Shown here: in pieces, positions 22,847 to 32,200 of the stretch
How positions within the stretch are numbered: position 1 is the first letter of the stretch
How the letters are laid out: every line of letters begins with the position of its first letter
Origin: Polyangia bacterium
GTDB taxonomy: Bacteria; Myxococcota_A; Polyangia; Nannocystales; Nannocystaceae
Length of the DNA: 64,000 bases
Direction of reading: 5' to 3'
Assembly (NCBI GenBank): GCA_030424595.1
Contig: JAUHWG010000014.1
Location: 178,910-242,909 of the forward strand
Notes under the pieces: model-generated
Databases searched by the model: none
Seen by the model: only the letters and a program-made list of their open reading frames with translations
Told to the model about the DNA's origin: nothing
Position numbers and translations under genes: made by a program

Positions 22847-25800
22847 GTGCAGCACCCACCCATCACCGCGAAGGCGCCTGCGCTGGACCCAAAGGCGCCG
22901 CTGCTGCGGGCGCTCCGCTCCTGGGATCGGGACGCCGCCGCCCTCTTTGATCTGCCTGCGTCGCCTCGGGTCGACAACGCGCCGCCGTGGCTGCCAGGGC
23001 TCCGGGCGCGGGCAGCGGAGGTCCAGGGGCGCGACCTGCCGCGGGCCGAGCTCGCCGAGCTGCTCGTCCGCCAGGCGGAGGGCCGAGGGGCGGGGGCGGA
23101 GAGCGTGGCCGCGGCGGAGCGCCTCGCGGAGAGGGAGACGGTCGCGGTGCTCACGGGGCAGCAGGTCGGGCTCTTCGGCGGACCGGCGTTGACCCTCTAC
23201 AAGGCCCTGGGGGCGGTCGCCACGGCGCGCGCCCTCAGCGAGAGCGGCGTCCCGGCGGTGCCGGTCTTCTGGATGGCCACCTTCGACCACGATCTCGACG
23301 AGGTCGCCCAGGTCGAGGTGGTCGCCGGCGGGCATGATCGCCGTCGGCTCCGCCTCCGAGGCTGTCGGCGCGGCCCGCCCGTCGGCGGAATGGTCCTCGG
23401 AGCCGGCGTCGACAGGCTCCGCCGGGGCTTCATCGACGGTCTGCGCGGGGTGCGGGCCCTCGCGGGCGGCCTCGAGCGCGTCGATGACCTGCTGGCGGAG
23501 CTCTACGCCGCCCCCGCGACCTTCGGCGGCGCCTTTGCTCGCCTCTTGGGGGGGCTTGCGGATCACCTCGGCCTCGTTCTCCTCGACCCCAGCGACCCGG
23601 AATTCGCCGGCCTCGCGCCGGCGCGGGCGCTGCTCGCCCGGGAGATCCGGGGGCGCGGCGGGTGGTCGGCGCGGGGGCTTGCCAAGAGCCGGGCGGAGCT
23701 GGCCCGTCGGGGCTTCGACGCCCTGGTCCCGGAGCGTCGGGGGGGTCGTCTCGGGGTCTTTTTTTCCGACGACGAGGGGCGCCGGGTCGCCCTCATCGGC
23801 GGCGCCGACGGTGTCCGGCCGATCGACGGGTCATGGAGCCTCTCCTGGGCCGAGGTCACGGCGCTGGCCGAGGAGAGCCCCGCCCGATTCACCGCCGATG
23901 TGCTCCTGAGGCCGCTCCTCCAGGACGCCTGCCTGCCGACCGTGGCCTATGTCGGGGGCCCGAGCGAGCTTCAGTACCACGCCCAGCTCGGTGCGCTCTA
24001 CGCCGAGCTCGGGATCCCTCGCCCGCTACCCCTGTGCCGGCCCTCTTTCACCCTGGTCGACACCGAGGATCGCGAGATCCTCCGCGATCTCGGGTCGACG
24101 AGCCGGAGCAGGCGGGGAGACGCCGCTTCAAAGGGGGGCCCGCGCGCTGGCGATGGGTCCGGCGATGGGACGACCACGGGTCCTGAGGACGAGCTCGCCG
24201 CTCTAGCGGGGCTCCTGGCGGCTCCGTGGGGCGAGGTTCGGGCGGGGCTGGCCGCGGCGGCGATGACCTCTGTGGAGCGCTCGCTCATCGAGGCGCTGGA
24301 CCACCTTCAGGAGGACGCGTGCGCGGCCCTGGCGGGGCGACTCCGCAGCGGGGCCTTCAGCGGTCCCCGGGGGCTGAGGGCGCAGGTGGACGTGCTCCAG
24401 GCTCAGGTCGAGGGGCTCCTCGGTCGCCTCGGGGCGAGCGTCGGCCCGGGGAGGGCGGTGCCTCCCGGTCGTGCGGTGCGGGGCTCGCTACGGTTGCTGG
24501 TCGAGGGCGTCGTCGCGGACGTGCGGCGGGCCTTGGAGCGTCAGCGGGCCGCGCTGACGGTCGCCGAAGCGGCGGGCCAGATCCCCTCCGGGCGGGGGCT
24601 CGCGCAGGGCCGGAGGCGCCTTCGCTGGTTGCGCACTCAACTTCAGAAGCGTGCGCGCCGCCGCGCATCGGCAGCGTTCGCGGCGCTAGGGAGGCTACGA
24701 CCGCAGGGACGGCCTCAGGAGCGGGCGCTCTCCCTCGCCCAACTCGCGGCGTGGCTCGGAGGGGGCGCTGCGGATAGGCTGCTGCCGGTGTCGATGCCGG
24801 CCAACTCGCATACGCTCGTGGCGATCCCACGAAACAACGCTCCGGTCCGCCCGGTCGGAGAACCTGCGGTGCGGATGCGATCCCGGACGACGCAGGAGGG
24901 CGAGAGTGCGGGCGGCGCTCCTGTCGCGGTCTCCCCAGGCCCGAGCTCGCGGGCCCCGATCGGCGGCCTGCGGATCGGCGTCGTCTGTCTCGGCGGGCTC
25001 GGCGGCAGCACCAAGGTCGCCGTCGAGCTCGCGGCCGGGCTGGCCGAGTCGGGCCATGATGTCCACCTCTTCCACGGCTCCGAGCCGGAGGCGCTCGCCG
25101 CTTGGCTGCCGGGCTCGCACTACGGGTCGATCACCCTGCACAGGTTGCCGCTGCGCTCGACGCCGGGCCCGACGCTGCGGTCTGCGCTCGATCGGGCGAG
25201 CGCCCGCCTGCGGGAGGTGAGCGCCGCGGAGCGGCTCGACTGCCTCCACGTCCACTACGCCGCGGATCTGCTGGGATGCTCGCTGCAGGCGGTGCAGGGG
25301 CTCGGTGTTCCTGTCGTCGCCACCCTCCACGGGACGGACGTCACGCCATGGCGTCGTGGCGCAGGACCGCGGGAGATGCTCGCCGCGGATCTCCGCCGCT
25401 GCGCCGCTGTCACAGCCGTGTCGACCTGGCTCTCCGAGCAGGCGCGAACGATCCTCGAGCTCGACGCTTCGCCGACGGTGGTCAGCAACAGCGTCGACTC
25501 GACGATCTTCGCGCCGCGGCCGGATCCCGATCTGCGCAGGCGCTTGGTCGGCGGCGACGAGCTCCTGCTCGTGCACGTCTCGAACCTGCGGCCGGTCAAG
25601 CGACCCGGCGATGCCGTCCGGATCCTCGCGGGCCTGCGGGCGCAGGGGCTCAAGGCCCGCTTGCTCATCGTCGGCGAAGGGCCCGGGCTGGGCGAGCTCG
25701 GCGCCGAGGCTGCGGCGCTCGGCGTCGGCGATGCGGTGGACTGCGTCGGCCGCCTCGCCCCCGATGAGCTCGCCCGCTATCTCAGCGCGAGCGACGTCGC

Positions 25801-26203
25801 CCTGATGCCCTCGGAGAGCGAGAGCTTCGGCCTCGCCGCCCTCGAGGCGATGGCCTGCGGGACGCCGGTCGTCGGCAGCCGCTGCGGAGGTCTCGAGGAG
25901 GTCGTCGCCGCGGTCGACGCTGCGATCGAGGCGGGCGACGAGCCGGGGCTGGGGCGGCGCTTCCCCCCGCTCGCCCGGCTGCTCTCTGAGGTCGGTGATG
26001 TCGCCGGGATGGTCGAGGCGATCCGAGCGCTCGCGATCGAGGCTGAGCGGTCGCCGGCGGATCACCGCGCCCTCAGCGTCGCGCTGGTCCGAGGAGCAGG
26101 CGAGGCGTTCCCGCGGGGGGTGCAGCTCTCGGCCTACGCCGCGATCCTCTCACGCGCGGTCAGGCGGCGAGCGGACGACGATGGGGTGAGGGCCGCGGGG
26201 TGA
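22847..26203 (+). CDS. Fused BshC-BshA bacillithiol synthesis protein
   Basis: About 1118 aa from GTG 22847; TTG 22811, overlapping the bshB stop, is an alternative. Residues ~1-660 are BshC, the putative Cys-adding enzyme: LTGQQVGLFGGPALTLYKAL, VFWMATFDHDLDEV, YVGGPSELQYHAQLGALYAE, a central coiled coil, and an end resembling the BshC terminus (SHTLVAIP). A 40-residue Pro/Ser/Gly linker follows. Residues ~705-1110 are BshA, the GT-B glycosyltransferase making GlcNAc-malate: RIGVVCLGGLGGSTKVAVEL, ATLHGTDVT, SNLRPVKRPGDAVRI, ESESFGLAALEAMACGTPVV. The frame is uninterrupted across the junction. ATG 24875 could start a separate BshA, but no good RBS precedes it. The two steps are the first and last of the pathway, so fusion would join its ends. 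Confidence 0.88.
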   Translation: MQHPPITAKAPALDPKAPLLRALRSWDRDAAALFDLPASPRVDNAPPWLPGLRARAAEVQGRDLPRAELAELLVRQAEGRGAGAESVAAAERLAERETVAVLTGQQVGLFGGPALTLYKALGAVATARALSESGVPAVPVFWMATFDHDLDEVAQVEVVAGGHDRRRLRLRGCRRGPPVGGMVLGAGVDRLRRGFIDGLRGVRALAGGLERVDDLLAELYAAPATFGGAFARLLGGLADHLGLVLLDPSDPEFAGLAPARALLAREIRGRGGWSARGLAKSRAELARRGFDALVPERRGGRLGVFFSDDEGRRVALIGGADGVRPIDGSWSLSWAEVTALAEESPARFTADVLLRPLLQDACLPTVAYVGGPSELQYHAQLGALYAELGIPRPLPLCRPSFTLVDTEDREILRDLGSTSRSRRGDAASKGGPRAGDGSGDGTTTGPEDELAALAGLLAAPWGEVRAGLAAAAMTSVERSLIEALDHLQEDACAALAGRLRSGAFSGPRGLRAQVDVLQAQVEGLLGRLGASVGPGRAVPPGRAVRGSLRLLVEGVVADVRRALERQRAALTVAEAAGQIPSGRGLAQGRRRLRWLRTQLQKRARRRASAAFAALGRLRPQGRPQERALSLAQLAAWLGGGAADRLLPVSMPANSHTLVAIPRNNAPVRPVGEPAVRMRSRTTQEGESAGGAPVAVSPGPSSRAPIGGLRIGVVCLGGLGGSTKVAVELAAGLAESGHDVHLFHGSEPEALAAWLPGSHYGSITLHRLPLRSTPGPTLRSALDRASARLREVSAAERLDCLHVHYAADLLGCSLQAVQGLGVPVVATLHGTDVTPWRRGAGPREMLAADLRRCAAVTAVSTWLSEQARTILELDASPTVVSNSVDSTIFAPRPDPDLRRRLVGGDELLLVHVSNLRPVKRPGDAVRILAGLRAQGLKARLLIVGEGPGLGELGAEAAALGVGDAVDCVGRLAPDELARYLSASDVALMPSESESFGLAALEAMACGTPVVGSRCGGLEEVVAAVDAAIEAGDEPGLGRRFPPLARLLSEVGDVAGMVEAIRALAIEAERSPADHRALSVALVRGAGEAFPRGVQLSAYAAILSRAVRRRADDDGVRAAG

Positions 26204-27417
26204 CGGACGCTCCCCCTGAGGGGGGGCGGACCGGCGGTCGGAGCGAGGAGCTGCGGGTGCTCATCGCCCTCTGGCTCCTGGTCTTCGCCTCGAGCGCTCA
26301 GGTGCTCATCATCGCGCCGATCCTGCCGCGGATAGGCGAGGAGCTGACGATCGACGAGTCGCTGCTCGGGACCCTGATCACCGCCTACACCGTCGCTCAG
26401 GCGATCTTCGCCCTGATCATCGGTCCGATCTCGGATCGGATCGGCCGGCGTCCGGTGCTCCTCCTGGGCACCGCGGCGATGCTCATCGCCCTCCTCCTCC
26501 ACGCGCTCCCCGACGACTACCTGTCGATGGTCGCCGTGCGGGCCCTGGCGGGCGCAGCCGGCGGTCTCCTGACCGGCGCGGCGGTCTCGTACATCGGCGA
26601 CTACTTCCCCTATCGCCGCCGCGGCTGGGCTTCGGGCTGGGTGATGAGCGGCTTCGCCTTCGGTCAGATCCTGGCGATCCCGGCGGGCACGCTCCTCGCC
26701 GCGGCCTACGGTTTTCGCGCGCCCTTCCTCCTCTTCGCGCTGCCGATGGTCGCCTCCTTCCTGCTGATCATCGGCGGTGTCCCGCAGCCGGCGGTCACCC
26801 GCGAGGTCAGCCCCGGCGGTCTCCTCGTCGCCCTGGGGACCTACGTCGAGATGCTCCGGACCCCGGCGATCGCGGCGGCCTCCCTCGCCTTCGGCCTGAT
26901 GTTCATGGCGATGGCGGGCTTTCTCCTCTACATGCCGACCTGGCTCGAGGCGGAGCTGAGCGCGACCCCGGGCGACGTCGCGGCGATGTTCCTCGTCGGC
27001 GGTGTCGCCTCGGTGCTCGCCGGCCCGCGGATGGGAAAGCTCTCGGACAGGGTCGGTCGCCGGCCGATGATCATCGCCTCCTGCCTCGGCATGGCCGGGC
27101 TCCTGCCGGTGCTGCCGTGGCTCATCACCGAGGTCTGGATCGCCTATCCGGCGTTCTTCCTGATCATGGTCCTCTTGGCGATGCGGCTGGCGCCGATGCA
27201 GGCGCTGCTGACCGGCCTGACCCCGTCTTCGCGGCGGGGCTCGCTGCTCAGCATCACCGTCGCCTGCGGTCAGCTCGGGTCTGGGGCGGGCGGCGCTGTG
27301 GCGGGCCTGCTCTACGCCGGCTACGGCTATGTCGCCAACGCGACGCTCGCCGCAGGGGCGATGATCCTCGCCGCCTTGGTGGTCTACCTCGGCCTCCCAG
27401 AGCCGGACGACGGCTGA
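26200..27417 (+). CDS. MFS transporter
   Basis: 405 aa with about 12 membrane helices. The conserved motif-A loop between helices 2 and 3 is GPISDRIGRRPVLL, repeated in the second half as GKLSDRVGRRPMII, marking the two homologous halves. The start GTG overlaps the bshC-bshA stop as GTGA, so it is translationally coupled. This ties it to the thiol locus, perhaps as an exporter of a thiol, a conjugate or a toxic compound. The substrate cannot be read from the sequence. It lacks the long loops or extra domains of specialised subfamilies. Confidence 0.92.
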   Translation: MTDAPPEGGRTGGRSEELRVLIALWLLVFASSAQVLIIAPILPRIGEELTIDESLLGTLITAYTVAQAIFALIIGPISDRIGRRPVLLLGTAAMLIALLLHALPDDYLSMVAVRALAGAAGGLLTGAAVSYIGDYFPYRRRGWASGWVMSGFAFGQILAIPAGTLLAAAYGFRAPFLLFALPMVASFLLIIGGVPQPAVTREVSPGGLLVALGTYVEMLRTPAIAAASLAFGLMFMAMAGFLLYMPTWLEAELSATPGDVAAMFLVGGVASVLAGPRMGKLSDRVGRRPMIIASCLGMAGLLPVLPWLITEVWIAYPAFFLIMVLLAMRLAPMQALLTGLTPSSRRGSLLSITVACGQLGSGAGGAVAGLLYAGYGYVANATLAAGAMILAALVVYLGLPEPDDG

Positions 27418-27550
27418 GCGGGGCGAAGTGCCCAGGCGCGCTCGTCCTCGGGCCCGAACGTGCGACCACTAGAGCGACCAAACGCGGTCAACGGTGTGAA
27501 CGACGAGGGCGACCACGCGCGGTCAAGCGTGCGAACGACTAGGGCGACCA

Positions 27551-27693
27551 CGTGCGGCCAAGCGTGCGGCCAAGCGTGCGGCCAAGCGTGCGGCCAAACG
27601 TGCGGCCAAGCGTGCGGCCAAGCATGCGGCCGCAAGGTGCGGCCCAAGGTGCGGCCCAAGGTGCGGCCCAAGGTGCGGCCCAACGTGCAGCCA
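27551..27693. repeat. Two adjoining 12-bp tandem arrays
   Basis: CGTGCGGCCAAG runs about six times from 27551 to 27622 (one copy with a single change). After a short junction the permuted unit GTGCGGCCCAAG runs about four times to 27693. Degenerate GCGACCA/GCGGTCAA relatives extend back to about 27460. The arrays lie between the MFS gene and the convergent DksA-like gene, and end just after its stop. Confidence 0.93.
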
Positions 27694-27702
27694 GACGCGC
27701 GC

Positions 27703-28095
27703 TCAGACGTAGTCCGTCAGGTGCCTGCGGCTGCGCCCTGCGGTGACCTCGTTCTCCTCCTCAGCTTGGCAGCCGGCGCAGAGGCGGACGTGCGGCAGGA
27801 GGAGGAGGCGCCCCTCGGGGATCGGCTCGTCGCAGCCCTCGCAGAGGCCGAAGGACTCGGGGTCGTCGGAGATCCGGTGGAGCGCGTCGGAGATCCGGTT
27901 GAGCGAGGCGACCCGCTCGCGGTTTCGCCGCGAGGCGATCACCTGGTTCATCTCGGTCAGCGGCGCAGCGTCCTCGTCGACCTTGGAGACCGCGTCGTCG
28001 CGCAGCGACTCAAAGGGCACGTCCCCCGCGGCGATCAGCTCAGCGCGGAGCGCGAGGAGGCGGTCGCGGAAGGCCGCGATCTCGGCGGGTTTCAT
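27703..28095 (-). CDS. DksA/TraR-family zinc-finger regulator
   Basis: 130 aa. The N-terminal half is an alpha-helical hairpin (IAAFRDRLLALRAELIAAG ... NRISDALHRISDDPESFG). The C-terminal zinc finger has C-x2-C-x17-C-x2-C spacing: Cys85, Cys88, Cys106, Cys109 (CEGC ... CAGC). The signature FGLCEGC is the usual DksA/TraR form. These proteins enter the RNA polymerase secondary channel, often with ppGpp. The coiled-coil tip does not clearly show the DksA DxxDxA pattern, so it may be a TraR-like variant. It is 57 nt downstream of a sigma-factor gene on the same strand. TAGGTT ends 6 nt before its ATG, so it may also be transcribed alone as a leaderless message. Confidence 0.9.
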   Translation of the reverse strand: MKPAEIAAFRDRLLALRAELIAAGDVPFESLRDDAVSKVDEDAAPLTEMNQVIASRRNRERVASLNRISDALHRISDDPESFGLCEGCDEPIPEGRLLLLPHVRLCAGCQAEEENEVTAGRSRRHLTDYV

Positions 28096-28101
28096 GGGAC
28101 C

Positions 28102-28107
28102 AACCTA
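28102..28107 (-). promoter_or_regulatory. -10-like box, possible leaderless start
   Basis: TAGGTT on the minus strand ends 6 nt before ATG 28095, with no Shine-Dalgarno between. The -35 is weak. Confidence 0.4.
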
Positions 28108-28152
28108 GCAGAGCGCAGGGACCTTGGACCAGGAGCGCAGAGACGGTGAATT

Positions 28153-28809
28153 CTAGGAGGAGGGCGTCTCTGCGTCGAGGAGGTGACCGCGGACCTCGGC
28201 GGCCCAGCGGTCGAGGCCGGAGATGGTGCTCTCGATGATCTCCAGCGAGGTGCCGATCGCCTTCATCGCGTCTTCGAGGAGCTGCTTCGCCCGTCGGATC
28301 CGGGTCCGGATCGTCCCCTCCGGCAAGCTCAGGATCTCCGCGATCTCGCGCGCCTTCATCCGCTCCCAGAAGTAGAGCTCGAGGATCTCCTGGTGCTCCA
28401 GCGGGATCCGTCGCAGGGCTGCGAGGAGCGCTCGCTCCTCGTCACGGCGGGCGAGGATCGCCGTCGGCGAGGGGCCGAGGTCGCTGACCGAGACCTTCGC
28501 GAAGTCGAGGTGCTCGCCGCCGCGGCGCTTGCTCCGATAGTGGCGGCCGAGGACGTTGTGGGCGACGGCGAAGATGAAGGTGCGAAAGCTCGACTCGCCG
28601 CGGAAGCGGGACCGACTCTCGATGAGCGCGAGGAAGGTCCGCTGGATCAGGTCGGGCGCGGTGTCGTGGCCGACCTTGTTGCGGAAGAAGCGGGCGATCG
28701 ACTCGTAGTGGCGCTCAAAGAGCGCCTCGCCTGCGCTCGGGTCCCCGCTGCACCAGGCGGTCAGGAGCTCTTCATCGCTGATCGTGGCCGAGGTCAACGG
28801 ATCCAGCAT
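28153..28809 (-). CDS. ECF-type RNA polymerase sigma factor
   Basis: 218 aa. Sigma region 2 is at about residues 20-95 (ALFERHYESIARFFRNKVG, DLIQRTFLALIESR, FRGESSFRTFIFAVAHNVL), matching the core-binding and -10 recognition segment. Region 4 is at about 128-182 (LRRIPLEHQEILELYFWE, REIAEILSLPEGTIRTRIRR), a helix-turn-helix for the -35. There is no region 3, so it is an ECF/group 4 type. About 35 extra residues follow region 4 and could hold a regulatory extension. No obvious membrane anti-sigma gene is adjacent. The neighbours, a UBP zinc-finger protein upstream and a DksA-like gene downstream, are candidates for partners. Confidence 0.93.
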   Translation of the reverse strand: MLDPLTSATISDEELLTAWCSGDPSAGEALFERHYESIARFFRNKVGHDTAPDLIQRTFLALIESRSRFRGESSFRTFIFAVAHNVLGRHYRSKRRGGEHLDFAKVSVSDLGPSPTAILARRDEERALLAALRRIPLEHQEILELYFWERMKAREIAEILSLPEGTIRTRIRRAKQLLEDAMKAIGTSLEIIESTISGLDRWAAEVRGHLLDAETPSS

Positions 28810-28908
28810 AACGGAAGCCGTCGGCGGTGTCGGTGCGATCGGGCCTCGGCGGGCGAGGCCGCTCGCCCGCCGCCTGGGTAGGCCCGGAGGAGATCCGCGC
28901 GCGAGCGG

Positions 28909-29166
28909 CTAGACGTCCTTGACGTAGCTGTTGTGGGCCCAGCACCAGGTCCAACGGGCGTCCGGGTAGTGGACGACGACCGCGTGCCCGGTCTCCTCAA
29001 AGTGCTCGCGGGAGTGGGCCTCGCCGGAGGAGCAGCAGACGACCTCGCCGCAGGTGATGCACTTGTGGAGGTCGATCCAACGGGTCCCGTTCTCGATGCA
29101 CTTGCCGCACCCCTCGGGGGTCCGGGGGGCGATGTCGCGATCGGTGCCTTCGAGGTGTTCGTCCAT
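28909..29166 (-). CDS. UBP-type zinc-finger protein
   Basis: 85 aa, almost wholly one zinc-finger domain of the ubiquitin-hydrolase (UBP/HIT-like) type: Cys20-x2-Cys23, W30 with IDL, Cys36-x2-Cys39, VVCC (Cys44-Cys45), then His51/His55 and TGH61. Spacing and aromatic positions (RWIDLHKC, ETGHAVVVHY, WTWCW) match bacterial UBP fingers. In eukaryotes the finger binds the ubiquitin C-terminus; the bacterial role is largely unknown. It is 36 nt downstream of the giant modular protein and 99 nt upstream of the sigma factor, possibly in one leftward operon. Confidence 0.85.
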   Translation of the reverse strand: MDEHLEGTDRDIAPRTPEGCGKCIENGTRWIDLHKCITCGEVVCCSSGEAHSREHFEETGHAVVVHYPDARWTWCWAHNSYVKDV

Positions 29167-29202
29167 GCCGGCAGCCTGTCACGGGTCCGGCGCTGCGGCC
29201 AC

Positions 29203-32200
29203 TCAGCGCCCAGGCTCGCCGCCCTTCTTGAGCAGGCTGAAGTTGGCGATCACCGCCGCCAGGTTCTCAGCCGAGGTGGGATCGTCGGCGATGCTGTAGC
29301 CGGGCTCGCGCATCGACGGCGGGAGCAGCGGGCGCAGGAGCTTGTTGACCTGGGACTCGACCGTGTCGGCGACGACCCCGGTGAAGAGGCTGGCGAGGAC
29401 GCCGTCATCGTCGAGGATGAGCGAGAAGCGGGCGCGGGCGAAGGAGTAGGTGAAGCCGCGCAGCTCGTAGTTGAGGACGGCGGGGCCGTCGACCTCGAGG
29501 GGCGGGGTCGCGGTGAAGTCGATGCCTGCGGCGCTGAACGCCAGGGTGAAGCGTGCGCCGCTGCGCATGCGGATGCTGACCGCGTTGTTGGCGAAGAGCT
29601 GCCGTCGGCCCTTGTCGTCGACCGGCAGGCGCTCGATCAGATCCGCGACTGGGGCGCCCCCGGGGGCCGGACGTTTCAGGTTCTTGCGGATGACCGACTC
29701 GATGATCGCGTTCTCGAGCTGGCCGAGCCCGCCGACCTGAACCTCGCCGGTCGGGATGTGGTAGCGGGCGGTCATCACCGTGACGCGGATGCGGAGCGCC
29801 GGCAGGGCGACCTTGAGGCCGCGATCGCAGCGAAGCTCGACCTCGGCCTCGCTGGCGGTGACGACGATCGTCTCGTCCGGATCCATGGTCAGCCGCGCTT
29901 CGCCGTAGCCGGGGACCAGCGGGACGCTGAAGAGCTCGATCGCGCCGGCCTGGGGGGTGAGGAGCGGCGGCGGCTGGACCCGACGAAGGCCCAGCGGTTC
30001 GAGCGCGGCGGGGAAGCGCGGGGTCACCAGGACCCGCAGGAGGTCGCTCAGGATCGACTCGGTGACCGTGCTGACGCTCTCCGCCTCGTGGTAGTGACGC
30101 TCTTCGATGCCGCCGAAGCGGAGGTCGAGCGCCCCGTCTGCGAGGGTGTAGCTGAGCTTCTCCAGGCGGATCATCGGCAGCCAGGAGGCGCCGGCGAGAT
30201 CGATGAGGAGGCCGGCCTCGCACTCGACCTCGAGCATCTGCCGGTCGAGGGCGACGCGGAGGCTCGCGCCGGGCGGCAGGGAGAGGGTCGCCGGCCCTTG
30301 GGTGGAGTCGCGGGCGAGGATCGCGAGGACGCCCGGAGCCGCGTCGTCGGGCCAGAGGTGGCCGCGGACGAGGCCGATCAGGCGGCGGGCGAAGGTCGTG
30401 AGCAGGGCGCTCTCGAGGTCGCCGAGGGCCGGGGTGCTGGTGACGAGGAGTTGGTTGGAGTCGGCGGAGTACTCGAGCTCCTCGAGGATGACCTGGAGGC
30501 CGAGCTTGCGGACGCGTCCCCGCAGGCCGCCCTCGATCGTCACCGAGAGGTGACGCTCGGCGTCCGCGGTGAGCATGACGAAGTAGCCGCGCTTGAGGGC
30601 GAGCTCGAAGTCGCCGATCCTCGGCAACGGGCGGCGCAGGAGCACTGAGCCCTGGGGAGCTGGGGGCGGCGGCGGGAGGGCGGGGCCCTCGGGCAGCGCG
30701 AGGGCGTCGCGGAGCCGGTCGAGCACAGGCCGTCCGAGCTGGCGGACCAGATGCTCCGCGACCTCGTGGAGCAGGTCTCCGGCCTCGGGGGAGGTCGAGA
30801 CGCCGAGCGAGTCGGTCGCCGCGGCCCAGGTGATCGACCGGATCGTGACAGGGGATCCCGGGCCGAGTTGCGGGTCGCGGAGGAGCAGCCCCTCGCGGGT
30901 GCCGAGGCTGAGGCCGTCTGCATCGCGGCGCAGGCCGATCGCGTCCCCAGCGGAGAGCACGAGGTCGAGGTCGAGATCGCCGATCGAGCGGCGGACGAGG
31001 GTCCAGGGCTCGTCGGGGTTGTTCGGGGGGCTCCAGGGGCCGAGGTGCGGCGCCAGCTTGTCGCGGTAGAGGTCCTCGAGGATCGCGATCAGGACCGGGC
31101 CGGGCGCGGGCTCGGCCGTCACCCGGACAGCGCCGTCAAAGCTGAGCGAGAGCGCCTGGAGATCGACGTGGAGGTCGATCCCGCCGACGCTGAGGAGGAG
31201 GCCGCGCTCGCTTTGGACGACGAGCCCCGCGCGGTCGAGGTCGGCTGTGATCGTGTCCGCTGGATCGAGGAGCAGCTGGACAGAGCCGACCTCTGCGACG
31301 TTGACGGAGTACGCCGCGTGCGTCCGCTCGCCGACCGCCACTTCGGTCGTCGGGGCGTCCCCGGCGGGGAAGCGGAGCGCAGAGCGCAGCGCGGGGCTCA
31401 GGCGAGGGGCGAGGCGATGGTGGAGGAAGTGACGGAGCGCCGCGTGCTCTAGAGGGCCGAGCGCGGGCTCGGAGGAGACCTCGACGTCGCCGTCCTCGTA
31501 CCCGTAGCGGAGGCGTTGGAGGGTCACGTCCGGCAGCGGGAGACCCTCCCAGCGGAGCTCGACGCCGGGGCTCAAATTCAGCTCTGTCGCGGCCTCGCTG
31601 TGGTCGACGCGGATGACGACGTCGGCGGGGGCGAGGAGGGTCATCGAGCGTCCCTCGCCGAGATCGCGACGCCAGCTCAGCGGCTCTAGGGGGCGCTCGC
31701 GGCCGGCGCGGAGCAGCTCCTGGAGGAGCTGCGGGAGCTTGTCCAGGCTGCGTCGCCAGTGGTCGCGGGCGAGCTGGGCCAGGGTCGCCTGCGGCAGGGA
31801 TCCGAGCGCCGGATCGGTCGTCACCTCGAGGGTCTCGCTGGCGAGATCGAAGCTGGCGTCGAGGATACGAAGACGCTGGAGGGTCGGCTGTCCGTCGGCG
31901 TAGACGAAGAGGCCACCGTCGGCGCGCAGGCGTATCTGGGCCACGCTGATCTCGGCGTGGATCGAGCCGCCGTGGCTGGCGCCGATGCCGATCATAGGCT
32001 GCCGGGAGGGGCTGACCGGAGCTTCGGGTTCGGGGGGGACCGCGTTGGGGGCCAGGTTGGGGGCCAGGTTGGGGGCACTGGGGGCCGCGTTGGGGGCCAG
32101 GGTCGGGGCTTCGATCGAGGCCAGGTTCGGGGCTTCGAGCGGGGCTTCGGTCTCGACCGTGGGCCCGATCGGCACCCGAGCGATGAGCCAGACCTCAGGG

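Noticed and set aside
24875..26203. BshA as a separate gene starting at ATG 24875
   Set aside because: The frame is continuous with the BshC half and no good RBS precedes the ATG. It remains possible as an internal start.
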